A stretch of 64,000 nt of DNA from assembly GCA_021234155.1 (NCBI GenBank), contig JAJEKV010000067.1, positions 2,586,091-2,650,090 on the forward strand, read 5' to 3'. The notes below the pieces were generated by a model. That model searched no databases. It was not told where the DNA came from and saw nothing but the letters and a program-made list of their open reading frames with translations. Every line of letters begins with the position of its first letter. Position 1 is the stretch's first letter. Source of the stretch: Isoetes taiwanensis (Eukaryota > Streptophyta > Lycopodiopsida > Isoetales > Isoetaceae). Positions 11,979 to 23,017 of the stretch are shown piece after piece. Both the position numbers and the translations under genes were made by a program.

Positions 11979-12605
11979 TATGGAAGTGGTGGTGTGCGGG
12001 GTTATTACAATGGACCAAGTATTTGAAGGAGATATGGTGTTGTGTACGCCTTCCTCTTGGAGTTTTGAAGCGTAGAACTCTGTAACTAGTTTTGGGCGAT
12101 TGGTGACAACCCACCTAGAAGGGGAGAGGTCTTCCTCTTCTACGATTATCTTTGCGAGATCCGGAGGTCCACTTCTAATTGCTCTTGTGGCTGGTGAAGC
12201 TGCTATAAACTTTGAGAAAATGCCATCTCTGAAGGCAATCCAAATCTTATCTGTTTTGAGAGGTATTCATCATCCGTTACTATTAAATATAGTTTCATCT
12301 GTCTTTAAAACATGTTTTTCTATAGCTTTAAAATTGGCTCATCAATCTTTATCCGTTTCTCTGCAGAATTTATCAACCGAAAGGAATATCTGCTCCCGAT
12401 CCCATGTGTGTAGATGATGGGGTATTGTTATGGATCATATTCTAATGTTGCAATTGGGGCATCCGGAGATGATTACGACATCTTGGCGAAGAAGTGTAGG
12501 TGATAATCTCTTTTTTTGCGGTGAGGCAATTAGTCGCCGTTATCCTGCAACCATGCATGGTGCCTTTTGAGTGGATTGAGGGAAGCCGGGTAATATGGCA
12601 TAGCG
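11979..12605 (+). pseudogene. LSD1-like histone demethylase (LDL/FLD type) fragment
   Basis: Three plus-strand exon remnants resemble the amine-oxidase domain of plant LDL/FLD proteins, flavin-dependent lysine demethylases acting on histone H3 in the nucleus. About 11,979-12,072 reads YGSGGVR, DQVFEGDMVLCT and, after a shift, PLGVLKR. About 12,107-12,262 reads GEVFLFYDY, then in another frame GGPLLIALVAGEAAINFEKM. About 12,367-12,605 reads IYQPKGISAPDPM, YGSYSNVAIGASGDDYDI, then FFCGEAISRRYPATMHGAF, the FAD-binding C-terminal motif. At least four frame changes and stops make it non-functional. The tower and substrate domains are absent, and so are neighbours from the same gene. Introns are retained, so it came from DNA and not from mRNA. 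Confidence 0.85.
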
Positions 12606-13050
12606 TAAACAAAAGTGGCACCACCCAAGCTTCCAAAAGACGTGCATTCATATCATTATGTTTCCGCGATATTAGAGTTCAACTTTCGTATCCCTTTTTA
12701 AAACCTTCATCTTGCCTTTATTAAGTATCACATTATTGTCTTCAATGCTTAGAGCTCTGCAGGGTTGTTAATCTGTGTATTTTTATCTTCGTGTTGCCCC
12801 ACCGCTCATCACATTGAGGTTATTTGCACATTTTAAATGCCTGTTCTTTTTTTTCAAACGCGTCACCCATTTTTTTACGTCGCGGTTTTACATTTCTCTT
12901 ATTTACATGAGGTCTTCAGTGGTGACAAGCATATGGATCTGAACGGAATACATATGCCCACATTGCATGGCACAGCAGCACAAAACTAGATTTTATAATA
13001 TTAAAGTTATCTTCTATGGTCTGCTATCCCAAGTCAATACGTACATTCCC
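12606..13050. other. Unassigned spacer between gene fragments
   Basis: No coding similarity or repeat end is recognised. The sequence is T-rich, with poly-T at about 12,849 and 12,872. Confidence 0.5.
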
Positions 13051-13211
13051 TTTTAAAAAGGTCAGAGCTAAAATCAGATGTTGCTGCACAATCAGCCCTT
13101 ATTCATATGTATTCCAGGTGGAGCAGTCTTGGAAGCGCGCGTGCAGTGTTTGAGAATTTCGCTCATTTTGATGGCAGGAGCTTATGTTGTCATTGTTTCA
13201 CTCCTAGGTAT
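13051..13211 (+). pseudogene. PPR protein fragment
   Basis: One plus-strand frame reads SELKSDVAAQSALIHMYSR and continues SLGSARAVFENFAHFDGRS. This is the typical joint of two pentatricopeptide motifs of the PLS class (usually ...ALIHMYSRCGSLGSARAVFENF). PPR proteins bind organellar RNA for editing or processing and have 10-20 such repeats; here about one and a half survive before the frame is lost. No start codon or targeting peptide is present. Confidence 0.75.
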
Positions 13212-13254
13212 TGCTGTTATAATTTTTAGCTTCTTATTATGAATTCTTCTTTAA

Positions 13255-13337
13255 ACAAGGGCTAAGTGGTATTCTAGCAGATAAAATGGGGCTGGTAAAA
13301 CCATTCAGGCAATGGCCTTTTTTGCCCACCTTGCAGA
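13255..13337 (+). pseudogene. INO80: INO80-type SNF2 helicase exon fragment
   Basis: The plus-strand frame reads QGLSGILADKMGL and, one frame on, KTIQAMAFFAHLAE, ending near a GAG|gttggt donor. This is helicase motif I of INO80-family ATPases (normally QGLNGILADEMGLGKTIQAM...). One G is missing in the GGTAAAACC of the P-loop, so the ATP-binding loop is shifted out of frame, and the conserved E of DEMG is K. INO80 remodels nucleosomes in the nucleus. Only this exon is recognised. Confidence 0.8.
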
Positions 13338-15045
13338 GGTTGGTTCTGTAGAATTAAGCCTCTCACTAGTGCACCTGCTTCAGTCTTGAGTAATTGGACA
13401 ACACAAGTCCACCCGCTTGATCTTGAGTGATTGCTTATTACGTGGCCTCGCTTTTTAATGCGAGACATTTCTTCGCCGTTGGCGGTCTTAAAGTGTATCA
13501 TGTTACTATGTATCGCAGATTAAATGGTGAATGTGAATTTTGCGGTTTCACTATTGGCGTTCTTCTAAAGCTAGGCCTTGTATAAAAACCATCTCCTCGT
13601 CCACCGATCATATTCAAGTGGGCTCATCACAATGCAAAAGTCAAAGACTGTTTTTCCCGCTACATAGTTTGTCGGCAAATGCTTTTCTCTCTCTCGTTGT
13701 GTTCTGGTTCACGCACACACTATGCGGTCGATAAAAAATGTACAGTTAGATGTGGCATTGTCTTTGAAAACATTGTGTCATTCTCGTATTGCTATGAAAC
13801 TGTTGTTATCGGTATGTGATGTTTTTTATCTCAATGAAGTTGATTGTGTGCGGCTTCTCATAGCTTCTCATCAGGAGGTACTTTACTCACCTTTGTCAAG
13901 GTTGCAAATAAGGGTCTAACTAATTTGGTCTCAATCAGTGGAACCTCCTAGGGCGTGAGCCATTAGAGATACCGCCTTCTTGCAGGCCTTTGGTTCAATC
14001 GAACGGAGAGAGCTCGATAACTTCGGGCTGCAGCTATTAGTTCGAAAGTATGGTTTTTTTTCTCTGTCAAGGTTTTCGTTGAGAAGCTCAATTTCGATGC
14101 AAACTTATGGCAAGGGCGGTGTTTGTGCTAGATGAAGAACTTGACCAGGAGTTTGTAGGCGATATTAGACAAAGATGTAGAAGGCCTAATTCATTCTGGG
14201 GTCTTGGAAATGCCTTAATTGCTCTCATTAAGGTACTCCAAATTTATGTCTTTTGACATTGAAGCCACCTCCTCGGACCCGAAGCACGATATTTGAAAGA
14301 AATAGAAAGAGAGAGCTTTATTAAACATGCACGGGAGACCCATAACTCCTCTAATATCATGAAATTCCCTTTTCTTTGGGAAGCGTCTTTTGTTGTGACT
14401 CATCATCAACAAGCTTCTACACCAAGTTCACTCCTTTGCATGGCAAGTTCATAAAGCAATACACATTTACGGTTTATAGTACTTCATGAGTTCTTTGCAA
14501 GGTTGTTGGGTGCACGAAAGATAATGATTTCCCTTTTTAATAGGTAGCAAATATTCTGATTTTCACACCGGTTTAGTTTGAGCAAAAATGAGTTCTTTTT
14601 TTTGGCGGGGATGGAGTATATGTTCAACATGGTAGCTCTGGAGAATGACAAATAGCTAGGTCTACATTTTAATATTATAGAAGCGCTTCATCAATGTAGG
14701 TGAGTTTTTATGCAAAATGTTGATGCAAAATGTATTTGTTGCAGATTCCATCTTGCTTAAAGAAGCATTATATATCTTCTTGCAGAACTAGAGTTTATGG
14801 AGCCTGCTCGAAACAAGAAAATGGCATTCCAGGGAGTGTGAGCAATCTAGAAAAAAGCATTTTGGCAATCTAGCAGAGCAATTTACCAATGTTTATGCAT
14901 AAATCCACACTTCTGGCTGCAACAAAGGATAAATCATCTAAAAATTTGCTAGAACTCAGAAGACACAGAAAAATTACTAGACAGATCCTTTGGCGAATCC
15001 TTTGCTGCTGCGAAATGCAGCCTGGGTAATGTCTTATGCGGGGAA
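13338..15045. other. Unassigned region left of the LINE
   Basis: Several short plus-strand frames occur (for example 13,540-13,734 and 13,722-13,919) but none shows a motif I recognise. They could be decayed downstream exons of the INO80-like or other fragments. Confidence 0.4.
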
Positions 15046-15047
15046 TA

Positions 15048-15078
<31 letters not shown>

Positions 15079-15079
15079 T
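15046..15079 (-). repeat. (TAA)n tail of the LINE
   Basis: About ten TAA repeats on the minus strand end the LINE in place of poly(A). Confidence 0.85.
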
Positions 15080-15134
15080 ATGTCTATTGCTCTCTTGGGC
15101 CTCGAGAGACCATGGAGCACAAGAACAACAATCT

Positions 15135-18100
15135 TTACAGCCGTAAAAAGGAACGGTGTACATCCACCGCCTTAATATATGGTCCTAATGTTTTTGGTGG
15201 CATATGGAACAATGAGTGCAAATCTGTGACCTGTATTCCAAAATTGAGCCTGATATGTGTATATTCTGTACAAAGTAGAAAAACATGGTGTTCGTCTTCG
15301 ATGCTTCCGGATTTGCATATCTTACACAAACGGTCCTCCACCGGAGTCTTTGACCATCTTCCTGTCTCGATTTCTAGCTTATGTGCGCCAGTTCTATACT
15401 TCGCTATCAACTGTTTTTGATTCCTTGGTATACTTGCATGTAAATAACCTTGACATTCGTAGGTATCTAAGTGATTGAAACAAGTTTGATACTGTAGCAT
15501 TCTTTTCCCCGGTTCTGCCCATAAGCGGTCTACTACTAGTTTATCTAGTAGATCTCTTGTTTCCTGTTTATCCTTTGGCCAATTTGATTCATGTACACCC
15601 CATCTATTCGCCCATGTCATAAGGTTTTTTTTCCAACCTGCCTCTGCGTTCCCCATAGCCCGCTGGGATAGACGGTTTGGGTGATGCTCACTGACTCTAT
15701 TAAAGTAGTTTATTGCTTGATATAAGCCTTCAAGTTCTAGCGGGAGCATGCCTACTTCAGCCAGCATTATTGCATATGGGATCTGGGATCTAATCCCAAG
15801 TTCTTCTCTCAAAAACATTTTTTGAACCGCTTCAATCTGTTTCCACATGCGAGGTGAGATGCCAGGTCCCCAAATGGGAACACCATATAGTGTCACTGTT
15901 TGAACCAGAGTTTTGAATAAGATTCTTTTTAATCCCCAATCGATAAGGGAGGCCTGTTGCATTTTGCCAAAGATGCTATACAAAGCCGCTTTCCACACAA
16001 AGCTCTCCTGTTGAGACATTTTTTCCAACTATAGTTTGAGGTAATATCAATCCCAAGATATTTGTAGCTCTCTACAATTTCCATAACCTGATTCTTGTAC
16101 ATAAAATTCGGTCTGTCTCTGGTGCCGAATATCATGATTTTGGATTTGGCTAGATTTACACTCATCTTTTTTGTTTCACAGAAAGCCTCCAAACTGTTTA
16201 GATGCTCCTGTAATGTTTTTGGTTTACTTGCTAGCAAGACGACATCATCGGCATAAAGGAGAAGCTGGACCACATATGTGCCCAATTTAGTGCCTGCCAG
16301 AGATCTGTCTCTCAACCATTCATCCAACTCGTCTATGAATATCCCGAACAAGGTGGGTGATAATGGACAACCCTGGCGTACCCCAACTGTGCTCCTGATC
16401 GTGTCACACTCCACTTGAATCAAGACTTCTGCATATAATTGCGAAACTGCCTCTCTTATTTCTTGTGGGACGCCTAACTGAATCATTCTTTCACTAAGCT
16501 CTTTCGCGGAACTCTATCAAATGCTTTGGTAAAGTCTATAAACGCCATGTACAATGCTGCATTGGGAGTTTTTGCATTTTCTATCAAGGTTCTGAGGGTT
16601 AGCACATGATCTAACGTGATATGATCCCTCCGAAACACCTTGACATGGTGAGCGTGATACGCATGCTCTGCCCAAGAGCTTAATTTGCCTTCCAAGAGGC
16701 TGCCTAGAAGTTTGGCAAACACACTGCCTATCAAGATTGTCCTGTAGTTGCCTGCTACTGTTTTGTCTCCTCCCTTATGAATTGGATGGACTCGATTAGT
16801 TCTCCAGTTGGCTGGCATCCCTAGCATGAGGCTCTTATTTAATAAATCTGTCAAAATGGAGAGAGTTTTATCTCCTCCCCATTTAAGGAGCTCCACACAA
16901 AGTCCATCTGCATCATGGGCTTTATTATTAGCTATTTTGGATAGGCAATCCTGGACCTCTATTTCTGTAAAAAGTTCAGATTTTGGAGCTATTATTGGCA
17001 TGCAACTGGCGCCTGCTTTTTCATATAGGGCCATGACCAAATTAGTTAGAGCGCCAACGTCCACACAAGCTTGGTCTGGTTTTCCTTTCAACGTGTTCCA
17101 GAAGCTTTTTGGATGTTTTCTGAACTGCTCACTTAATTGTGCTCTTCTTTGCTCATAATATGCTCGTTTCTTCTTCCTGATCATTTGTTTGTACCATTTT
17201 GGTTTGCAGATACAGTTCTGTGGCAGCTTGCTCCTAGCATCTTGGCATTCTAAATCCCACCATGAATTGCAGGGTCTGCCCTGCATGTGTTTCTTAGAGA
17301 CCCCAAAGATCTCCTTGGCAGCAGTTAATACAAGTTTTTGGAATCGATGTGCATCTTCTTCAAACTGCCCTGACCATGTGGCGTCTGTCAGAGTCTTTTC
17401 TATATGTGCTTTGTATTCCTTGTGATGCTCATAACTCACTTTTATCCTTGGACGAAACTTTGAGATTGTTTTCTCTGGGGCTGCCTGTACTTTTAACACC
17501 ATGTGCAATGGTGAATGGTCTGACTCTGGTAATTTAGTGCTGACGAAAAAGTCTACTATCAGAGCTTTATCTCTTGCAATGAGATAATCTATTGTGCTGG
17601 CCCCTGCATGATTTTGGTAAGTGAGCTTCCCAGACTGAGGAAATGATCTTATTCCATTAATTATTTTCAGCCTGGATACTGTGCATAGTTCAAGCAGCCT
17701 CTCACCCATTTCATTTGAGGTGTTATCTTCTGAAATTCTGTTATATGCTAGATCGTCCACTTCATCCAAGTATATGTTTGCAAGATCTTCAAACATTCTT
17801 GCTTGCTGGGAGCCTGTGCGCCCATTGAAATCCCCTGTTAAGAATATCTCACCTTGAGCAGAATAGTCCAGGATATCAGAGCAAAGACTGTCAAATGGAT
17901 TATCCTTGTCCAGTCCATGCCTTTTGTATATATTAGCGCTTTCTGGAGCAAAATAACATACTGCCAGAAACAACAACTGATTATTCCCTTTCATTTGCAA
18001 CCAAATATATTGGTTGTTTGTATCTAATTTTAGGATTTGAATATCATGTCCTGATCCTACTCGCTTATATACAGCAGCCCCTCCAAAACCCCTTCCTGCT

Positions 18101-18282
18101 CCTGTCATTTTCTCGTTCCATACTTGCCCAAGTATCTCAAATCCAGGTATGTCAGGAAGACTACGAAATTGATGCATCCATGTTTCCGTGAAGCATAATA
18201 CATCCTGATTTTTCCAGACATCTAGAGTAGCATTCACCTTTGCTTGCGTAAGTCCGTGTGCATTCCATAAACTTATTCTCAA
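15135..18282 (-). pseudogene. LINE ORF2: endonuclease and reverse transcriptase, two frame breaks
   Basis: The frame opens at 18,282 with MRISLWNAHGL, the start of an EEP/APE-like endonuclease; visible catalytic motifs are FTETW (about residue 31), LTGDFNGRTG, STIDYL and SDHSPL (about residue 257). The reverse transcriptase follows with AFIDFTKAFDRVP near residue 585. The frame breaks near 16,483-16,486, resumes with GVRQGCPLSPTLFG and the catalytic LLLYADDVVLLAS, breaks again near 15,930-16,030, and finishes with a C-terminal region containing CKICKSGSIEDEHHVFLLC, a CCHC-type zinc knuckle common in LINE ORF2. The total would be about 1,040 codons. No RNase H domain is seen. The product normally nicks the target and copies the RNA there; this copy cannot make a full-length protein unless the breaks are sequence errors. 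Confidence 0.9.
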
Positions 18283-18294
18283 GGCCCCTGCTTC

Positions 18295-19092
18295 CTATTT
18301 GTGTTTCCTGCTCGTAACTATTGCTCTGCCTCCCTGGTCTAGGTAAGCTACAAATCCTGATTCTCTAGCTTCCTTTACCTTGGCCCATTCTTTTTTCCTG
18401 AATTCCAGCTGGCTTGGTGTCAAATCCAAGTCTAACCAGATTTTCTCTCCCTTAAGTGCACTTCTGTTTTGTAGCACACGGTCTCTTGCTTCTTTAGATT
18501 GAAATCTTACCAATATGGGGCGAGTATGGTAGCCCAGTTTTCCCAATCTTCTGGATGAGACATGAAGAGGATCATGCAAATGCATTGTTTCCGAGAAAAA
18601 CCGTCTTACTGTATCTGCAACATCTTCTCCTTCTGTTTCATGGAGACCGGATATTTTCAGATTTTTTGCTCGAATGTCTTGATCCCTTTGCTCTGACGCT
18701 GTTTCTGCATGGTGTATCTTCATTTGCTCTTTGGTGGATTCAGCTACTAGAGTTGCCAGTTTATTTTCAAGAGATTCTATCTGTGCTTTAAAGTCTGCAG
18801 ATGAATTCAGATTTGATTGCTCTTTTAGACTGGTAGTTTGAGCCACCAATTTATTTTCTAGTGATTCAATCTGTGCTTTGAAGACTGCGGGAGAGTTCAG
18901 CTTGGACAATTCTGCATTTTGCTCTTTTAAACTAGTGTTTTGTGCAATGAGTTCCTGTAACGTTCCATGCATTCCTTTAACTTCTGACCTCAGCTCTAGA
19001 ATTTCGGCCTTCAGTTCCTGCATAGCTGACATGAGGTGGGCTGAATCCCCATCGTATTCAACTAAGTCTCCTCCTTTCTTCTTTGGCGGCAT
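18295..19092 (-). CDS. LINE ORF1 RNA-binding protein (265 aa)
   Basis: An intact frame from MPPKKKGGDLVEYDG to TAG. Residues about 20-130 form a long coiled coil (repeated LKAEILELRSEV, SLKEQNAELSKL and two near-duplicate blocks of about 35 residues around FKAQIESLENKL), suited to trimer formation. Residues about 140-230 read RAKNLKISGLHE, then FRKKEWAKVKEARESGF, the RRM and C-terminal layout of vertebrate-type L1 ORF1 (Transposase_22 group). It would coat LINE RNA and act as a nucleic-acid chaperone. It is followed 12 bp later by ORF2 in another frame. The internal duplication of the coiled-coil block is unusual. Confidence 0.88.
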   Translation of the reverse strand: MPPKKKGGDLVEYDGDSAHLMSAMQELKAEILELRSEVKGMHGTLQELIAQNTSLKEQNAELSKLNSPAVFKAQIESLENKLVAQTTSLKEQSNLNSSADFKAQIESLENKLATLVAESTKEQMKIHHAETASEQRDQDIRAKNLKISGLHETEGEDVADTVRRFFSETMHLHDPLHVSSRRLGKLGYHTRPILVRFQSKEARDRVLQNRSALKGEKIWLDLDLTPSQLEFRKKEWAKVKEARESGFVAYLDQGGRAIVTSRKHK

Positions 19093-19335
19093 CCTACTGA
19101 CATGAGACGAGCTGACGCTCGTTTGTTGGCGCTAACCCTAAGCGGCTACAGTAGCGGCAAAATGCAGAAAGAGGTGTTACAATCGAATTCCAAATACAAG
19201 TTGGAATTCGAGAGGAAGCAAAGAAACGAGAGGAAGCCGTAGGCGTATACTGCTGATGCCTGTGCTGCTGCCAAAGAGAAGATAAATTGTCACCCATTTG
19301 CATTTGCGGATTACTTTGTTTATACTTAACTATTG

Positions 19336-19638
19336 ACAGATGTCATTGGAGTTGTCTTGAATGTTTGTGATGTGGGTCAAAAGAAAATATGATAATAAGG
19401 AGATTCCCAAGCGAGACATCACTATTTTAGATAGCAGGTACACTGTACAACTGCGAATATAAGTGAAGTCTTATTGTCATCCATTGCTAACAAAGGTGCA
19501 TGTTCTGCAGCCAGAGTACTGTGGTTCTAAGCCTTTGGGGTGAATTTGCACTAAAAGATGGAGCAATGTTGTTGCAAATGCTCCATGACAAGCCAATAGT
19601 CGCAATTGCACATATTAGAGCAAAGAATTTCCAAGGCA
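19336..19638 (+). pseudogene. RPA1: RPA70 (replication protein A large subunit) fragment
   Basis: Two plus-strand exons with a short intron. The first, 19,336-19,437, reads DVIGVVLNVCDVG and, after a frame shift, KRKYDNKEIPKRDITILD. The second, 19,511-19,638, reads STVVLSLWGEFALKDG, then DKPIVAIAHIRAKNFQG. This is the OB-fold region of RPA70 (typical wording KRDITVVDDSGKTVTVSLW...). RPA coats single-stranded DNA in replication and repair. The shift in exon one and the loss of all other domains make it a fragment. It begins 26 bp beyond the LINE's presumed 5' end, so the LINE may sit in an upstream intron of this fragment. Confidence 0.85.
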
Positions 19639-20185
19639 ATTGCAGTCATTTTTTTATGTCATTCTGAAGTACAATATTTGATGTTTGTGTGGTACTGCCA
19701 ACAGGAGTCTCGCTGTCAAAATTTGTGGCAGAGGGTGTTTTGGCGCCAATTATGGCGATGGATTTTATCAAAGCAAATAAGAGCAATTGGGATGATTAAA
19801 AACACCCATGCTTGGGATAAATGGATTATGGTTGCTATGGCCCGCAAAACTATAGATTCTTGATTTGCTCCAGCCCGCAGGTGTTTTCTTACGTAAATCC
19901 GGATGGTATTTAGATTTTTCTATTTTGAGTCTTGGCAATTTTTGGACTGTGTCGTGAAGCTATTTTCCAGCAGAGGATGCATATTTTCCTGCATATTCGA
20001 GTTTCTCTCAGATGATCCAGTTCATGTGCACTGTTTTGACTTTGTAGAGAATGGATTGTCAATTTGCCCTTGCCCATGGAAGTATTTAAGGCAAAAATGT
20101 TGCTATTATGGCATTGTGACGGGATTTCTGTATTTATTGGCCCAAGCAAAACGAAGCAAACATATAATACGAATATAGATAGACA

Positions 20186-22080
20186 CTATGTCCGACCTAC
20201 CAAAGAACGAAAAGAAAATAAGCGAGATAATAGCAGAAGAGGAGGCCAGCTTTGGCAGAACTATTTTAAAGGTATTTATCACTGTCTATTTTCCTGTGTG
20301 TCGATAGTTCTGCATTTGGTAATAAATCAGTATTGTATTTGCTGCAGGGAATTGCACAATTCCAAAAGAGATCTCTAAAGTGGAAAATGGAAACTTGGAT
20401 GGCAAGGTATTAAAAAAAAAAAGTCTGCAATGGATGAGGCTAGAGAAAAAGCCAGAAGTGCACATGGAAAGGCAATGATTGTAAATGTTGTTTGTAAAAG
20501 CGGGGTTTGTTCGTTGATGCTTATAATTGTTCATTTAGCTTGCTGGAGGTCTTTTACCTATGGAGGCAGAAGCGACCTCTGAATTACGAAAGTTCAAAGC
20601 TGCAGGGACAGGTAAATTTACTGTCATGCCGGATCTGCTTTATGTGTACTTGTTAAGTTTTATTCATGACACTATAGCAATTGTACCTCACATGCATATT
20701 AATGTGAAAGAACCTGCATTGCCCATAGAGAGAGTTATGATTCTTTGCTGTTTTTAACATTCAGGTTTTGCAAGGATTTCCTTGACATTTCCCCCAGATC
20801 TTTGAAATGGATGCTCTTTCGGCTATGCATGACGGAGTTTGTCTGTTTATTCTGTAAATGTTGCTTCCGGCTATGGCGAGGCTCTGGCAATTTGTTTGCA
20901 GTGAATTGTGGGCGCTCCCTTATATTGCTTTTGCACTGAACAACTTAAAAGCATGCATTCCAGAAATATTATCTCAAATCAGATGTCTTTATAAAAGGTG
21001 GTGGTTAGGCAATGTAAAAGGAATGTCATAATAATCTGAGCAAGATATCAATGCGGGACCATGAGACAACTTTAAAAGCTATCTATATGGTGAAGGTCTT
21101 AAAAGCTCTATTTCGGGAGTTGATGAAGTGGGGTTGATCATGTCATGCACCGCTTTCTATCTTTGAACAAGGAGGTCGAGGCAATGATCGATTCTTTATG
21201 ATGATTTTGTCCTACCGGTATCGGGTTAAGCATTTTGCTAAAACTTTGGTTGAAGTATGTTTTTCTTTCTAGTTACGTCTCTTTGAGGTAGTAGATCTAA
21301 TCGGAGATGCTTTTTCCATTTTTTTTTTTTTGGACCAAAAGATGCTATTGGTAACCTAGCTTCAAAATATATTTCAACATGCTTACCCATTGTATGCCTA
21401 CAAATTTATGACAGTGGATCATTATTAATTTCAATCGCAACTTTTGAAGTAAAGAATACTCAAATCTATGGCGATTACGTCTTGCACATAGGAGCACTTT
21501 TAGATTCAAATGATCAGATTTTTGTTGGCAATAAAGTTATTGCTAAGGTGCTCTATCCAGAATGATCTTAATTTTATAGACCTTTGATTGTCTTTTTGCT
21601 TTAAACTGAGGAGCAACTTGCATGCTTGAGATTAACAATCTTGACATGACTTAGGTTGACTACAAAAGACGGGCAAAGGTCGCACCTAATCATACATGCA
21701 CACATCTATTGAATTATGCTCTTTCATGAATGATGCCCAGGCTGATGTAATTTATTTAAGCGAACCTTGATTGTTTGACTGCAGGAGGTTCTTGGTGACC
21801 ACGCGTCGACGAAAGGGATCATTAGTTGCCCCGGATAAGCCTGCGATTTGACTTCTTGCATGGTACAATAAATGCTTTTCAAATGTAGATTGAAGCTCAT
21901 CATGGTGCCTTATATAGTTTCTGAATGATAGGTAAACCTATCGATCCAAAGGATTTGGAAAGAATAGAATCCATTGTTGTTAAGCAAATCAAGGATGAGC
22001 TTCCAGTATATGCAAAGAAAGCAAGCCTTGAGGATGCTAAACAGATAATAGGTTTAAGAGCTGTGTTTTCAGAGACGAGC
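20186..22080 (+). pseudogene. Cytosolic-type alanyl-tRNA synthetase fragment, several exons
   Basis: Plus-strand exon remnants in the correct order for AlaRS. About 20,186-20,271: SDLPKNEKKISEIIAEEE and ASFGRTILK. 20,349-20,406: GIAQFQK then, shifted, KEISKVENGNLDGK. About 20,423-20,480: AMDEAREKARSAHGK. 20,539-20,611: AGGLLPMEAEATSELRKF. 21,785-21,861: EVLGDH and, shifted, KLRFDFLHG. 21,931-22,077: [20 protein letters not shown], then [14 protein letters not shown], the start of the editing domain. AlaRS charges tRNA-Ala. The N-terminal catalytic core and the C-terminal part are missing, a large middle portion (20,611-21,785) is non-coding, and at least two single-base shifts are present. 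Retained introns show DNA-level origin. Confidence 0.87.
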
Positions 22081-22986
22081 ATTTCCTGTTATTAACAGTG
22101 TTCTTGATTCAAGAGCAGAATCCTAATGATAAACCATCAATCATCCTCATGTGGAGTGGACATTATTGTTGGCAATTCTTTACTTGAGGTAGAGCATTAA
22201 GAGTGGCGACAGCCTTTAGTCTGCCAGGAGACTAGGAATGTTGTCCCAATTGCATCCGAGCTCACAGAACTCTAAATCTGCCAGTTTGCAACATGGAGGC
22301 TCTGCGGGTGGACTGGAAATTCCATAGCCAGCAAAATCTTGCTTCTTTTGTTGAAGTCTGTTCAATATTATGGTCCTTTTTTTGGATCTGGGAATTCTTC
22401 TTGTGTATAAGGAATCTGGAAAGGCCAGCGGCATATTTATTTTTAATAAATATGAGATGTTGTGATGCTCAAGTTTTTCTGTTTTGTTTCGCATAGACAT
22501 ACATGATTGCAGAAAAACCATACTATCCCCCAGAGCTTGCCACACATGAGGCATCAAAGTTTAAACTTGGTGCGTGTTCAATTGGTTATTGGAAATGATG
22601 CTAATTATGCTTGCACGTCTTATTTGGATGCACAGTTCTTGATCTAGCCTACCCAGAAGAAGAAATGTGACATTCTGTGCGCACTAATAAGTTTTGTGAT
22701 TTAAAGCACTATTTACCAATAAATTGGCATGTTACGTTGTAAATAGTTGTTCTCTATTGATCATTGACGTTCCAGCATTTGGTCTTTCACTATTGCACCA
22801 CCCTTCTAGGAGATCCCTTTCTCTATTGTACCACCCTTCTAGGAGATCTCTGGTTAAGCATTACGGTTGAGCGAGCTTTTGACAATCATGTATTTGTGAA
22901 AATCCTTTCCATTCCTTGAGTATGTTATGCAAATAACTTGCGACCTAAATAGTTGAATTATGTCGTACATGTTGCCATTGGCGTTT

Positions 22987-23017
<31 letters not shown>

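Larger units (their letters stand above)
15046..19310 (-). mobile_element. L1-type LINE retrotransposon (about 4.2 kb, minus strand)
   Basis: Reading on the minus strand: a short 5' region (about 19,310-19,093), ORF1 (19,092-18,295), ORF2 (18,282-15,135), a 50 bp 3' tail and a (TAA)n run at 15,079-15,046, where the cDNA end would be. The two-ORF order, apurinic endonuclease, reverse transcriptase and simple-repeat tail define a non-LTR element. Only two frame breaks in about 4 kb point to a fairly recent insertion. The 5' limit is uncertain and I could not fix a target-site duplication. It splits a plus-strand series of gene fragments and lies antisense to them. Confidence 0.9.

Noticed and set aside
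16808-17537. Plus-strand frames of 60-116 codons across the LINE
   Set aside because: They are antisense shadows of ORF2.
15046-19310. Target-site duplication of the LINE
   Set aside because: A short TGCGG occurs near both sides (about 15,038 and 19,303) but is too short, and the 5' end too uncertain, to claim.
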